A stretch of DNA of 64,000 bases, from assembly GCF_000346465.2 (NCBI RefSeq), contig NC_034010.1, positions 26,870,643 through 26,934,642 of the forward strand, given 5' to 3'. Under the pieces are notes generated by a model. The model worked only from the letters and a program-made list of their open reading frames with translations. It had not been told where the DNA came from and made no database searches. A program made the position numbers and the translations under genes. Shown piece after piece: positions 1 to 11,214 of this stretch. Each line of letters begins with the position of its first letter. Position 1 is the first letter of the stretch. This DNA is from Prunus persica. Taxonomy: Eukaryota > Streptophyta > Magnoliopsida > Rosales > Rosaceae.

Positions 1-2424
1 CCAAGACTCTTCCTCATCCTTTTTTACATCATTTACCACCCCTTGTGAATCAGATTCAATTAAAATGGAAGAAAAGCCAGCATCCCGAGCAAATTTCATC
101 CCGAAAAGAAACGTCATGATCTCCGCATGTTTAGATAAGGTGGCACTTGCAAGAGGAAGGGCCATAGCCGCCATCACTTCCCCATTGTCATTTCTAACAA
201 CAGCGCCAATTCCACCCACACCTGTTTCGAGAATAAAAGCAGCATCAACATTTAGTTTATATTTACCAGCTGGAGGAGGAGACCATTTAGTTGATTTCTC
301 TACAAATAATTTAGGTTCCCCTTCTACAAGACTTCCATATTCACCAGCCAAGTGATGGGCTCTGTTAAAAATCACATCTTGTGCACCCTCAATAACAGCT
401 TTATTTCTGTTTTGCCATAAACTCCAGCAGACATATAAAAACAATCGCATTTCATACCTCGAGAGATACATAGTGGCTATTTCAAACAAGTCCCCATAGT
501 TGGAAAATTTTAGCCCTGTGAAAACCCCCCTAAACAGCACTTTCTTCCAAACTTTTTGGGCATTAGGACAACTCCACAAAGCATGAATTACACTCTCGGA
601 ATTCACATTACAGATGGGGCAAGAGTCCTCAGAAATTATTTTCCTTTTCAACAGATTAGATCTACAGGGAAGATAATTCTTAATAGCTCTCCAAGTAAAA
701 TATAAGATTTTTTGTGGTACCTCTTGGGACCAAACTTTCCTCCAGAAAGCATTTTGAACTCTTGGTTCCGAAGAAGATCCAACAGCCCCACTGCAATCCT
801 TTTTCTTTGACATCTCCAGCCTGTATCCACTTTTCACAGAATAAATTCCATTAGCAGTATAATGCCACATCCATCGATCTTTGTGATAATTAACACTCAA
901 AGGGATAGATTTAATAGCCTTAACATCTTCCTCATGAAAACACAAATTTAGTAAATCAACATTCCAATTCCCAGGAGGAAAAATAAAATCACTTACTTTA
1001 GTTTCTTGATCCAACACTTGAGGGGAAATAGGGCGGAAAGAGTTTGGTCTGGGAATCCAAGCATCACCATAGACTAGTGTTTCTTGTCCATCTCCAATCC
1101 TCTTCCTTAACCCACTCAAGAGCAACTCACGACCCCAAATTAGAGACCTCCAAATATATGAAGAAGCTCTTCCTTTACCAGCTGCCAAAAAATTACAATT
1201 TGGAAAATAACGAGCTTTTAACACCTTATGAATCATGGTCTGTTCATGGGTAAGAAGTCTCCAACATTGCTTAGCCACAAGCGCTTTGTTAAAAGACTCC
1301 AAATCTTTAAACCCCATTCCACCTTCATCCTTTGCAAAACACAAATGCATCCACTTTGCCCAACTAATACCTTTGCTACCCTTTGAATTCTTCCACCAGA
1401 ATTTAGAAATCATTGAGTTTAATTCTGCACATAATGTTACAGGAAATTTAAAGACTCCCATAGCATAATTTGGAATGCTCTGAGCCACTGCCTTGATAAG
1501 GAGAGCCTTCCCTGCTTTTGAAAGTAATTTCTCTTTCCATCCATTCAACTTCTTTCTCAATCTTTCTTTTATTCCATTAAAACAATCCTTCTTTTTCCTC
1601 CCAATCACAGTTGGCAATCCCAAATATTTCTCATGAAACTCAACAATTGGGATAGTTAAAATGCTACTAACCTCATTCCTTAATTGCATGGTAGTGCCTG
1701 GACTGAAAGCAATCGCAGACTTAGCCAAATTTATTTTTTGCCCTGCTGCCAGCTCATAAATCTCAAACACCCTCTTTAGGGCTCTACATGCCTGTGGTGT
1801 TGCTTCAAGAAAGAGTAAGCTGTCATCTGCAAAAAACAAATGAGAAATTGGAGGGGCCCCCCTTGCAACTTCAATCCCTTTTATGTCACCAGAAAGCTCT
1901 GCTTGTTTGAGTAGTGTAGAGAAACCCTCTGCACAGATGAGAAATAGATAGGGAGACAAGGGATCTCCTTGTCTAATCCCTCTTTGTGGGATAATATTAC
2001 CTTCAACAGCTCCATGCCTTAACAAAGAATATGAAACTGTTGAAATACACTCAAACACCAGCTTGATAAACTCATCAGGGAAACCCAATTTCTCCATCAT
2101 TTTACAGATGAAATTCCACTCAACTCTATCATACGCTTTTGCCATGTCTAGCTTCAAAGCAAAACTTGGAGCTTTTTTCCCCCTTCTACTTTTCATGGCA
2201 TGGATTGTTTCAAAAGCCAGAATGATGTTATCTGAAATTTGCCTCTTTGGAACGAAAGCACTCTGGCTTTCAGATATAATCATTGGAAGCACACACTTTA
2301 ATCTGTTTGCTATGGCCTTAGAAATGATTTTATAAATCACATTGCAAAGAGATATTGGCCTGTATTGAGTCACAAATTCTGGTTTTTCCAACTTCCTTCG
2401 TCTTGATAACTTTATATATATAAT
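1..2424 (-). mobile_element. L1-type LINE retrotransposon, reverse transcriptase to RNase H part, 5'-truncated
   Basis: The minus strand holds one open frame from 2424 to the window edge, about 808 codons without a stop; I read every codon. Reading inward from about 2395 it enters the reverse transcriptase at YRPISLCN, then GIRQGDPLSP near 1950-1980 and the catalytic FADD at 1822-1836. A zinc-binding zf-RVT region follows (PICN near 610), then an RNase H-like domain (KLNVDAAF, HAEI, ESDSQG) near the edge. This order is typical of plant L1-type ORF2. The endonuclease and first ORF are missing, so the copy is 5'-truncated inside the reverse transcriptase, a usual result of target-primed reverse transcription. 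The 3' end lies outside the window. The lack of any stop suggests a fairly recent insertion; that is inference. It is unlikely to be a host gene. Confidence 0.93.
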
Positions 2425-3435
2425 TCATATATAATTCATATCCCTTCACATGGATTGTGGATAATTTGAACTTTGTTTTTGCCTGGTCAATTATAGCCTC
2501 TAATTCCACATGCTTGGCACCACAGTGAAAAAAGTGAGGAAAACTCTCCTCTTCTTTCAAATGTACACGGCTTTGATTTACGTAAAAAACAATCTTGAGG
2601 CAGGCCCCTTCCTTACCCTAATGAATGACAAAAAAAAAAATAATTTATAGCCACTAATTTGTTCACAATCCTTTAAAAAAAACAAAAAAACAAAAGAGAG
2701 AAACTAGAATGAATTGACTTGAGTCAATTTGGGCTTTCTATTTTGTGTAGATAATTTATTTGAGCTTTCTATTGAATGATAATTTCAAAACCAACCAACA
2801 AACAAAACCCATAAAAGAAAAAACCTCATTTGTTTGCTCGTTGATTAAATTTTCATATAATTATGTTGATATGTTTTTTTTAATCTAAGTTAGATTGGAG
2901 AAGAAGGGATTCAGATACAATACTTTAAATATAAAAATAACTACTCTTAACTACTTGAGCTATATACCTTTTACATTGATCTATTGTTTCATAAAAAAAA
3001 AGAGAAAGTCCTTGCATAAATGAACCTTAATATTTGTTGAAAGTCAAATAATAATAGGTTGATGCAAATAAAATTTACCCTCGCGGGAGTTGACCACTTT
3101 TCTTGCGGATGAAATTTGCCAATCTTTGGTCATAAAATGATGACCATACCTTCTACAGCGACTTTTACCGCGCGTCTGAACGCAAGGCCAAAGATCAACC
3201 CATTCCAATTCCAATTCACCTTTCGCCCCAGGCCTCCCTACTCAACCGTCTAGCGGCGGCGGCCACAGCCACGGCGGTTGTGGTTGTCACATTGCTACTG
3301 CATTTCATTTTCAATATAGAGTTGGAATTACAATCAATCCTATGAATCTCTAAACATTAATTGGTATTCTGGCAATGTGATTAGATTGAAGATTAATAAT
3401 ATTTGCTCAAGTTGGGAGGTGTATAAACATCAAGA
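2425..3435. other. AT-rich intergenic stretch upstream of CHX copy A
   Basis: No gene, RNA or clear transposon ends seen. There are several poly-A runs and short low-complexity patches. The last 200 bases presumably hold the promoter and 5' untranslated region of the first CHX gene, but no convincing TATA box could be picked out. Confidence 0.6.
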
Positions 3436-6254
3436 ATGGAGGTGACATTGAGAATTACCAGCCCGTCCGCAGGTGCGGGATTGGTCCCTACAGCCATTTG
3501 TCAGCCACAAGAGTCCATCTCCTCCAAAGGCATTTGGTTTCGAGATAATCCGTTAGATTATTCATTTCCATTAATCATGGCCCAAGTCAGCCTTGTCCTT
3601 TTGACCTCTCGAGCGCTTTATTATCTTCTCAGGCCTTTGGGACAAACCAAATTTGTCTGCAATCTCCTGGTACATATTCATCTCTCCATGCTTCACATGT
3701 TTTAGATATTGTCCTCTGGTTTTAATCAGAGTGTTTAAGGTTGTTTGTCCCCCTATTGTTTATTTCATAATATTCTAGCAACTTATGGAAATTTATTTAT
3801 GTTTGTCACACTGTAATATTCTAGCTTTGATGGTTAATTGAAAACATTAAGGAGCAGCTTACTGGTTTTGTTTGTATGTGTTGATCATGTCTTAATTTGA
3901 AGCCTCCATCTTTAATTTGCAGGGTGGGATTATCTTGGGGCCTTCTCTGCTAGGGCACAAGAAGGTAATCAAGGAGAAGCTATTCAGAGACAAAGATGCT
4001 CACTTGTTTGAGATACTTTCTCTACAGGGCGTAATATACTCCATGTTCATAATTGCAGTTAAATTGGACAAAAACATGTTGAGAAGGACAGCAAAGAATG
4101 CTTGGAAGATTGGTCTCCCTGGGTTTCTTGTTCCCTTAGCAGTATCCCTAGGCCTTGTTCATCCAATAGGCTCCACCCTTCCTGGTCCCAAAGGAGGAAT
4201 GTTCTTCATCTACTTTTCTTTCTCTTCTTTGTCTTTCACCTTCTTCCCGGTCATAGCTCAGGCCTTGAATGAACTCAACCTCATGACTTCAGAACTAGGC
4301 CATCTTGCCATGTCCTCTGCTCTGATCACTGAAGCCATCCAATGGCTTACCGTGGTGGTCCATATCATTTACGCCCAAAAAAGTCTAATCCACGGAATTT
4401 TGGCTTTGGTCTCCTTATTTGCACTCACAGTTTTGATTTTCTTTATTGTAAGACCCCTTATTCTACTAATTATTAAAAACACACCGCAAGGCAAGGAAGT
4501 GAAGGAGGTTTATGTGGTAGCAGTACTTCTTGGGGTTTTAGTTTCTGCAGGTATTTCTGACGCCTTGGGGGCAACTCCTTTGGCCGGCCCTGTACTTTTG
4601 GGGTTGGTCATACCGGATGGACCGCCTCTTGGTGCCACATTGATACAGAAGACCGAGTTCCTGGTCTCCGAGCTTTTTCTTCCGGTCTTTTTCTTTCGCG
4701 TTGGATTCATGACCGATGTGTACTCGTTTCGGGATTGGGGAAGTCTTGGCAAGCTTCAGATGGTTATTTTGCTCATATATGGAGCAAAGATTGTGACAGT
4801 TACAGTGGCTGCCGTGTGTTGTAAGATTAGGTTCAAAAATAGTTTTTTGCTCAGCTTGATCATGAACATCAAGGGTATAGTAGACCTTGTCGTTTTTAGT
4901 CGATGGAGGTTCTCCGGGGTAATCAATCATACTCTTCTCTTCTTTACTTTCCATTCAACTCTGAATTAATGTTTAATGTAAAAAAAAATGAAAAGAATCT
5001 TGTCTGAACATGACAATCTAACTTCTTAAACATTATGTGCAGATGTTAGACCAACAATCTTATACTCAAATCGTGTTGTCTATGCTGCTGGTGACATTGA
5101 TCGCAACCCCGGTGGTTCGATTTTTGTACCAGCCTCAAATACGACTCGAGCCATCAAGCAAGCACTCACGCACCAGAAACATCCAATCTCCTCGATACGA
5201 CTCCGATTTCAGCATTCTGTGTTGTGTCCACAACGAGGAAAGTGTTCGCAACATCACCTCCCTGTTAGAATCCTCGAACCCAACCGAACAGAGCCCTATT
5301 TTAGCCTATGTTGTCCGCGCAGTCGAGCTCATTGGTCGAGCCGCGCCACTGCTACTCCCATGCAAGAAGAAGCAGCAGGAGGAGGGAGGGACGAAGAAAC
5401 TAAAGCGCACAAACACACCAACCCATCAATTGATGCGAGCCTTCTGGAACTACTCAAAGAACTCAAAAGGGCCTGTTTCCATCCATGCCTTCACTATGAT
5501 CGCCCCTTACAATACAATGCATGAGACCGTTTGTCGTCTGGCGGAGGACAATAACATTCCTCTGATTCTCTTACCATTCCATGAAAACAACCAGTACACA
5601 GTTGGCGCAAATGTCATGGCGGGGATCCGCCAGTTCAACGTCAATGTACAAACATATTCCCCTTGTACAGTTGGAATACTAGTTGAGAGAGGGTTGCCAG
5701 CTCGGCTAACTGTTTCCCACTTCTCTTACAATGTGGGTGTGTTTTTCATTGGTGGGCCAGATGATCGAGAGGCATTGGCCTACGCCTCGCGCATGTCTGG
5801 CAACCCTGACGTGGGGATCACTGTGTTCAGGATCATCTTGCGGAATGAGTTGAAAGAAGGGAACACAAACGAAGAGGAAGTGGAGGAGACGCTGGACGAG
5901 TCGTTGGTGGACGAGTTTAAGATAAGGAACATGGGGAATGATTGCGTGATTTGGAAAGATATTGAGGTGTATGACAGTGTACAGATCATGGATGCCATTA
6001 GGAACTCGCAAGGGGATTATGACCTTGTGTTGGTTGGGCGGCGGCACACTGAGATATCGTTGAGGGATGAGGAAATGGCAGAATTTGTGCAGAATGCCGA
6101 ATTGGGAGTGGTTGGTGACATGCTCGCCTCTGTGGATTTCTGCGGTGGAATGGTGAATGTGTTGGTTTTGCAAGAAAACGTGGAGTTGGGCAATGGAGCG
6201 TTTCGTGCCAACTCTGCAAAAAGGTCGGCAAAGTGGACTAAAGTTTCAGGGTAA
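3436..6254 (+). CDS. Cation/H+ exchanger, CHX family (CHX15-like), tandem copy A
   Basis: Three exons: 3436-3669, 3923-4918 and 5043-6254, both introns phase 0, giving 813 aa, the usual CHX length of about 800. The first 420 residues form the Na+/H+ exchanger membrane domain; the start of exon 2 reads GGIILGPSLLGH, and GLVIPDGPPLG lies further on. The C-terminal half is hydrophilic, with universal-stress-protein-like folds and the family signatures IGGPDDREALAYASRMSGNP and LVLVGRRH. CHX proteins exchange K+ or other monovalent cations for protons at endomembranes or the plasma membrane. Oddity: where copies B, C and D and AtCHX15 carry Asn-Asp in the core helix (exon 2), this copy has Thr-Glu (SSALITEAIQW). 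It is the first and most distinct copy of a four-gene array. Transport substrate unknown; no frame breaks seen. Confidence 0.93.
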
Positions 6255-6988
6255 TTACCAAATTTTTTGGCAATGTGTATGGCAGAAGGTAGACAGAGGA
6301 GGAATGACTCATGGCTAGCTACGTTTCTCCTTTCGCCTAGTTTTACTGTTAATAAATTTTGTGCAAAACCAAATATGCGAAGAGTTACTAGTTTTTTAAA
6401 GTCAACGAGAATTACTAGTTTGATACGTGTTCCCTTTGTGATTAAATGGAAAATTTTCAATGACAACATTCAGCCTTCAAACTCTTGTAATGTTTTTGCA
6501 TATTTAATGAAGGGAGTTTGCCTTGAACCCCAAAAAAAAGAAGAAAAAGCTTGGCTTGTATGTATCGAGCTTCAACAAACTCCAGCTCATAAATGACTGA
6601 ATTCTAATGACTATAAATTGAAATAAGCTATATATGACTTGGCCAGCTTCATCCCCTCATCAGACTTTGAGTTTGAGCTATCTGTCCCTCATGTAGTTAG
6701 TTGCTTTCTCATCATCTTGTACCAGTGTACAACGCCTCTTTCCCGCAAAGGGGGGGATAACACAAGATCACTTGAATTACCTGTTCTTGCCTTCTTATTT
6801 TACTATAACAACTCATGCTTTGCTCATAGTTCCATACATATATAATGTACCTTAAAAGCTTCTGAAATCGATTTCAAACCTGTAGTGGTCGGTGACGGGG
6901 ATGGTTGTCCTACCAATAATCTTGAATTTTTACTTTCAATCTACTGCTCGAAAAATTCATAGGGGGGGTTGAGGTGACGACCAAAACC
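6255..6988. other. Intergenic stretch between CHX copies A and B
   Basis: The first part is the 3' flank of copy A. No independent gene is seen; the short open frames here lack any recognisable motif. A block near 6565-6622 recurs upstream of copies C and D and is listed separately. Confidence 0.6.
6565..6622 (+). promoter_or_regulatory. Upstream block shared by CHX copies B, C and D
   Basis: The core ACTATAAATTGAAAT at about 6607 lies 380 bp before the start of copy B. The same core stands about 370 bp before copy C (17766) and 320 bp before copy D (22306). Around it, the words ACAAACTCCA and ATGACT also recur before B and C. It may be a promoter element or simply the border of the duplicated unit. 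Confidence 0.4.
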
Positions 6989-9605
6989 ATGGATGTGCTC
7001 AAGTTGGGAGGGACAGAAATGATAAATAGAACCCAAACTATCCTGGCCATTCGAAGAACGGTTTGTGTTCCAGTTCAGCGCATTGATTCCGAGGGCATTT
7101 GGTTTAAAGACAATCCTTTAGATTTTACATATCCTCTAATGTTGTTCCAAATCATCCTTCTTGTTCTCATCTCTCGAGCGCTTTATTGTTTGCTAAGACC
7201 TTTGGGACAAACCAAATTTGTCTGCAATCTCCTGGTATGCTTCTTCGAATTTTTCTATTTCTTTTCTTTGGTATCAAATGTACACTTTAATAAGTTATTT
7301 GAACCCTCCTTTCTTTTTATTGCTTGTTTTTCTTTAGGGTGGCATCATCTTGGGGCCTTCCTTGGTAGGGCACAACAAGGCATTAAGGGACAAACTGATG
7401 TTCGGAGGAAAAGAGGTTGGATTGTCAGACACTCTTGCTCGTGTCGGCGTAATATACTCGGTATTCTTAATTTCAGTGAAATATGACATGGCGACGTTCA
7501 AAATGAAGGCGAAGAATGGTTGGAAGATTAGTTTGGTGGGATTTCTCTTTCCATCTGCAGTCACCTCAAGCTTGGTTTACACGAACGCCAGCACCATTTC
7601 CGGGCTCAGTGGAGGAACATTCTTCCTTTTAGCTCTTACATTTTCTTTATCTTTCACATACTTCCCTGTCGTAGCTGAGGCCTTGGATGAGCTCAACCTC
7701 ATGACTTCTGAGTTGGGCCAACTTGCCATGTCATCTGCCACCATCAACGACATAATCCAATGGATCTTCACGGTGGTGCATCTCATAGTTATTCAACGAA
7801 GTATAAACTACGGAGCTAAGACTTTGGTTAGCTTATTAGCATTGATATTATTCACTGTTTTTGTCATCCAGCCGGTTATAAAATGGATCGTCAAGAGAAC
7901 ACCAGAAGGACAAGAAGTAAAGGACGGCTATGTGATTGCAATGCAACTTATGCCTCTTGTCATGGCCTTTCTCTCTGACATCATAGGCATGAGGCCTGAA
8001 GCTGGGCCTGTCCTTTTGGGGTTAGTCGTTCCAAATGGACCGCCTCTTGGTGCAGCACTTGTACAAAAAACTGAATTCGTGGTCTCCGAAATTTTTCTGC
8101 CCTTGTTCTTTTTCCGGGTTGGCTTGACCGTAAACGTCTACTCTGTGGACGATTGGTCGAGTTTTAGAAAACTTCAGCTTATGCTTACCATGTCTTATGT
8201 TGCGAAGATTATCGCAGTTACGGTGATTGCGTTGTGCTGCAAAATTAGATTAAGAAATGCTTTCTTGCTCAGCATGATGATGAGTATGAAGGGCCTAATA
8301 GAGCTTATCGTTTACGATGCATGGAAGGCTGTTAAGGTAAGAAACAGAGAGAAACAGAGACTCTTTAATTTCTAGTTCTTTTTTGTTTTTCGTTTTCCGT
8401 ATACCAACAATGAATTAATTTGGGTTCCAAATTTTAATCAAATGCAGGACATAGATGAGCAATTTTTCACTCATATCGTGTTGTCTGCTCTTGTGATGAC
8501 CATGATCGCATCGCCGTTGGTACTGTTCATGTACACCCCTCCCAGAGCATCGGAAACCATACTTTCCCGAATCAGAAACATCCAATCAATGCCAAGCAAC
8601 TCAGACATGTTCCGCATTCTTTGTTGCTTCCACAACGAGGAGAGTATCCCCAACATCATCTCCCTCCTCGAAGCCTCAAACCCGACACCATCAAGCCCCA
8701 TTTACGCCTACGTTGTCCACGCAGTCGAGCTGGTTGGCCGCGCTGTACCCCGACTAGTCGCCTTCAACATTGAAAAACAGAATAAAAAATATACCCGCCA
8801 AAACTCAGCCACTCGTCAAATGGTTCGGGCATTCGATAACTACTTGAAAATCTCCAGCGGGCCGGTCATAATCCAAGCATACACTATGATCGCGCCGTAT
8901 AAATGTATGCACGAGAGCCTTTTTCGCCTGGCTGATGACAAGTTTGTGCCTTTGATCATCATACCATTTCATGAAAACCATCCAGGCGTTGTTGGACCAA
9001 GTATGGTCGCCGCGATCCGACACTTCAACGCCAATGTGCAATTATATTCCCAGTGTACGGTTGGGATCCTAGTCGACAGAGGCATGTCTTGTCCACTGAG
9101 CTCAATCCACTTCTCTTGCAATGTAGCTCTATTTTTTATTGGGGGAGCAGACGACCGCGAGGCGTTAGCCTTCACGGCACGCATGTCTGGCAATCCAAAT
9201 GTCGGCATGACGGTGTTCAGGATAGCTTTGAGGAGTAAATTGAAAGAACGAAATGAGGAGGAGCAGGTGGATGCAAAGCTGGACGAGTCGTTGATGGATG
9301 AGTTCAGGCTAAGGAACATTGAGAATGACCTGTTGGACTGGCGGGAGATCGAGGTGGATGACAACGTGCAGCTTATGGATGCGGTTATGAACTCGCAGGG
9401 GAGTTATGATCTTGTTATGGTGGGGCGGCGGCATGCGGATATGACATTGAGGGATGAGGAAATGACGGAGTTTGTGGAGAATGCAGAGCTGGGAGTGATT
9501 GGTGACATTGTTGCTTCCTCGGATTTTTGTGGCGGGCAGATGAATGTGTTGGTGATACAAGAAAGCAGGGAATTAGGATATGGAGCTTTTCGCAGTGGAC
9601 TTTGA
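6989..9605 (+). CDS. Cation/H+ exchanger, CHX family (CHX15-like), tandem copy B
   Basis: Exons 6989-7234, 7338-8336 and 8448-9605, both introns phase 0, at the same protein positions as in copy A; 800 aa. The frame is open upstream to a GTG at 6974, but the first ATG is at 6989, which I take as the start. The membrane domain runs to about residue 415 and keeps the Asn-Asp pair (SSATINDIIQW) lacking in copy A. GLVVPNGPPLGAALVQKTE and the C-terminal IGGADDREALAF and LVMVGRRHADM signatures are present. Role as for the family: monovalent cation/proton exchange on a membrane not identified here. The stop is followed 70 bp later by a Copia element, so the native 3' untranslated region and poly(A) site are probably displaced or replaced by LTR sequence. 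Confidence 0.93.
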
Positions 9606-9670
9606 AATTTTGGCAATACATGATGAAATCTGCGCCGGCTAACAAAATTTCGCCTAATGTGGTCGAAGGC

Positions 9671-9675
9671 CATCA
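9671..9675. repeat. 5-bp target site duplication of the Copia element, left copy
   Basis: CATCA directly before the left LTR; the same five bases follow the right LTR at 16144-16148. This fixes the outer borders of the insertion. Confidence 0.8.
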
Positions 9676-9881
9676 TGTTAGCGAGATTCTAGTTTAATTA
9701 AGATATTTGTTTTCTAGTTTATTAGGATTATATTTCTTTCATTTTTGTACATATATTGTGTAATTAGGTTTTTATCTTGTTTCCTAATTTGGCCATACTA
9801 GGGTTACATCCTTGTATTATAAATACCTTCTTTTGGAGAATGAAATACAACCTGAAAATTATTCTACCATATTGTTTGACT
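9676..9881 (+). repeat. Left LTR of the Copia element
   Basis: 206 bp, begins TGTTAGCGAG and ends TTTGACT. It holds a TATAAATA box near 9819-9826, a likely element promoter. Compared by eye with the right LTR I count 13 substitutions and one single-base indel, about 6 percent divergence. Confidence 0.9.
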
Positions 9882-9893
9882 TGGTATCAGAGC
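9882..9893 (+). other. Primer-binding site (initiator tRNA-Met)
   Basis: TGGTATCAGAGC immediately follows the left LTR; this is the standard plant Copia minus-strand primer site. Confidence 0.9.
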
Positions 9894-11214
9894 CTAGTTT
9901 CCTGGTGACCTGTGTGTTGTGCCCACCCGCGTTCTATGCCCATATTTTTTCTCTACCTGTACCATGTGTGCCCTCCTGGGTTTGTGTGTTGTGTTGTAGT
10001 GTTCGTGTCATTCATGTTTTCGTGCATCTACCGTCTTAGTGCATTTTGCTGTGTTCCGCTATCTTCGTGCCTGTCTTCTTGCATCTGCCGTATTTGTGCA
10101 TTTGCTGTGTTCCGTTATATACTATGCCGTGATCTGTTGAGTTTCTGCTGCAATTATGGGTGATAACTCCATTGTTGCTGCTGTTGCTGCTGCCTCTGCA
10201 AATTTGTGTGTTTTTTATTTTATTCCAAGTACTTACTCTAATACTTGGATAATTGACACTGGTGCTTCTGATCATATGACTTATGATACTAAATTTTTTG
10301 ATGAATTGTCTAATAACACCCGTGACCCATACATAACTAGTGCTAATGGCTTGCCCTCTCCAATTACTGGTGAGGGCACAATCTCTTTCACTCCTACTCT
10401 GTCATTGTCTCGTGCGTTATTAGTTCCCAATATCCATTGTAACTTGTTATCTGTTGATCGATTACTTGATACACTTACTGCTTCTGCTACTTTCTATCCT
10501 ACGCATTGATCTTTTCAAGATCTCAAGACTAATGAGACGATTGGGCATGGTAAACGGATAGGAGGGGTTATATTATTTGACATTGCCTTCTACACAAGTT
10601 CGTGATCATGTCGTTAATACTGTTCAAAGTTGCAGTGTCAAAGACAAACAACAAATTTAGTTATGGCATCGTCGCTTGTGATGAGTCCAGTTTTAAGTGT
10701 GAGACATGTATTTTGGCAAAGAGTCATCGCACTATGTTTCCTTTGAGTGACAGTAAAGCTGCAAAGCCTTTTGATTTAGTGCATACTGATGTGTGGGGTC
10801 CAGCTCGCGTTACTTCGAATGGATTTCGTTGGTTCGTCACATTTATTGATGATTGTACCCGACTCACTTGAGTTTTCTTTCTGAAAAATAAACATAATGT
10901 TGCTTCCATCCTTCTAGAGTTTTGTACTATGATGTCTACTCAGTTTCATACTCGAGTCAAAGTATTCCGGACTGATAACGGAAGCGAATATGTGAATAAC
11001 ACTTTGGCATCTTTCTTCCGTACTCAAGGTATTATTCATCAAATGACAACCCCATTTACTCCTCAGCAAAATGGTGTGTCTGAATGCAAGAATCGTCAGT
11101 TACTTGAAGTTGCCCGCTCTCTTATGTTGGATATGTCTGTTCCCCCATCATCTTTGGGGGCATGCTGTTTTATCTACTGCCTATTTGATTAATCGTACTC
11201 CTAGCCGAGTTCTT

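Noticed and set aside
6974..6988. Upstream start of CHX copy B
   Set aside because: The codon is GTG; a plant nuclear gene would begin at the ATG at 6989.
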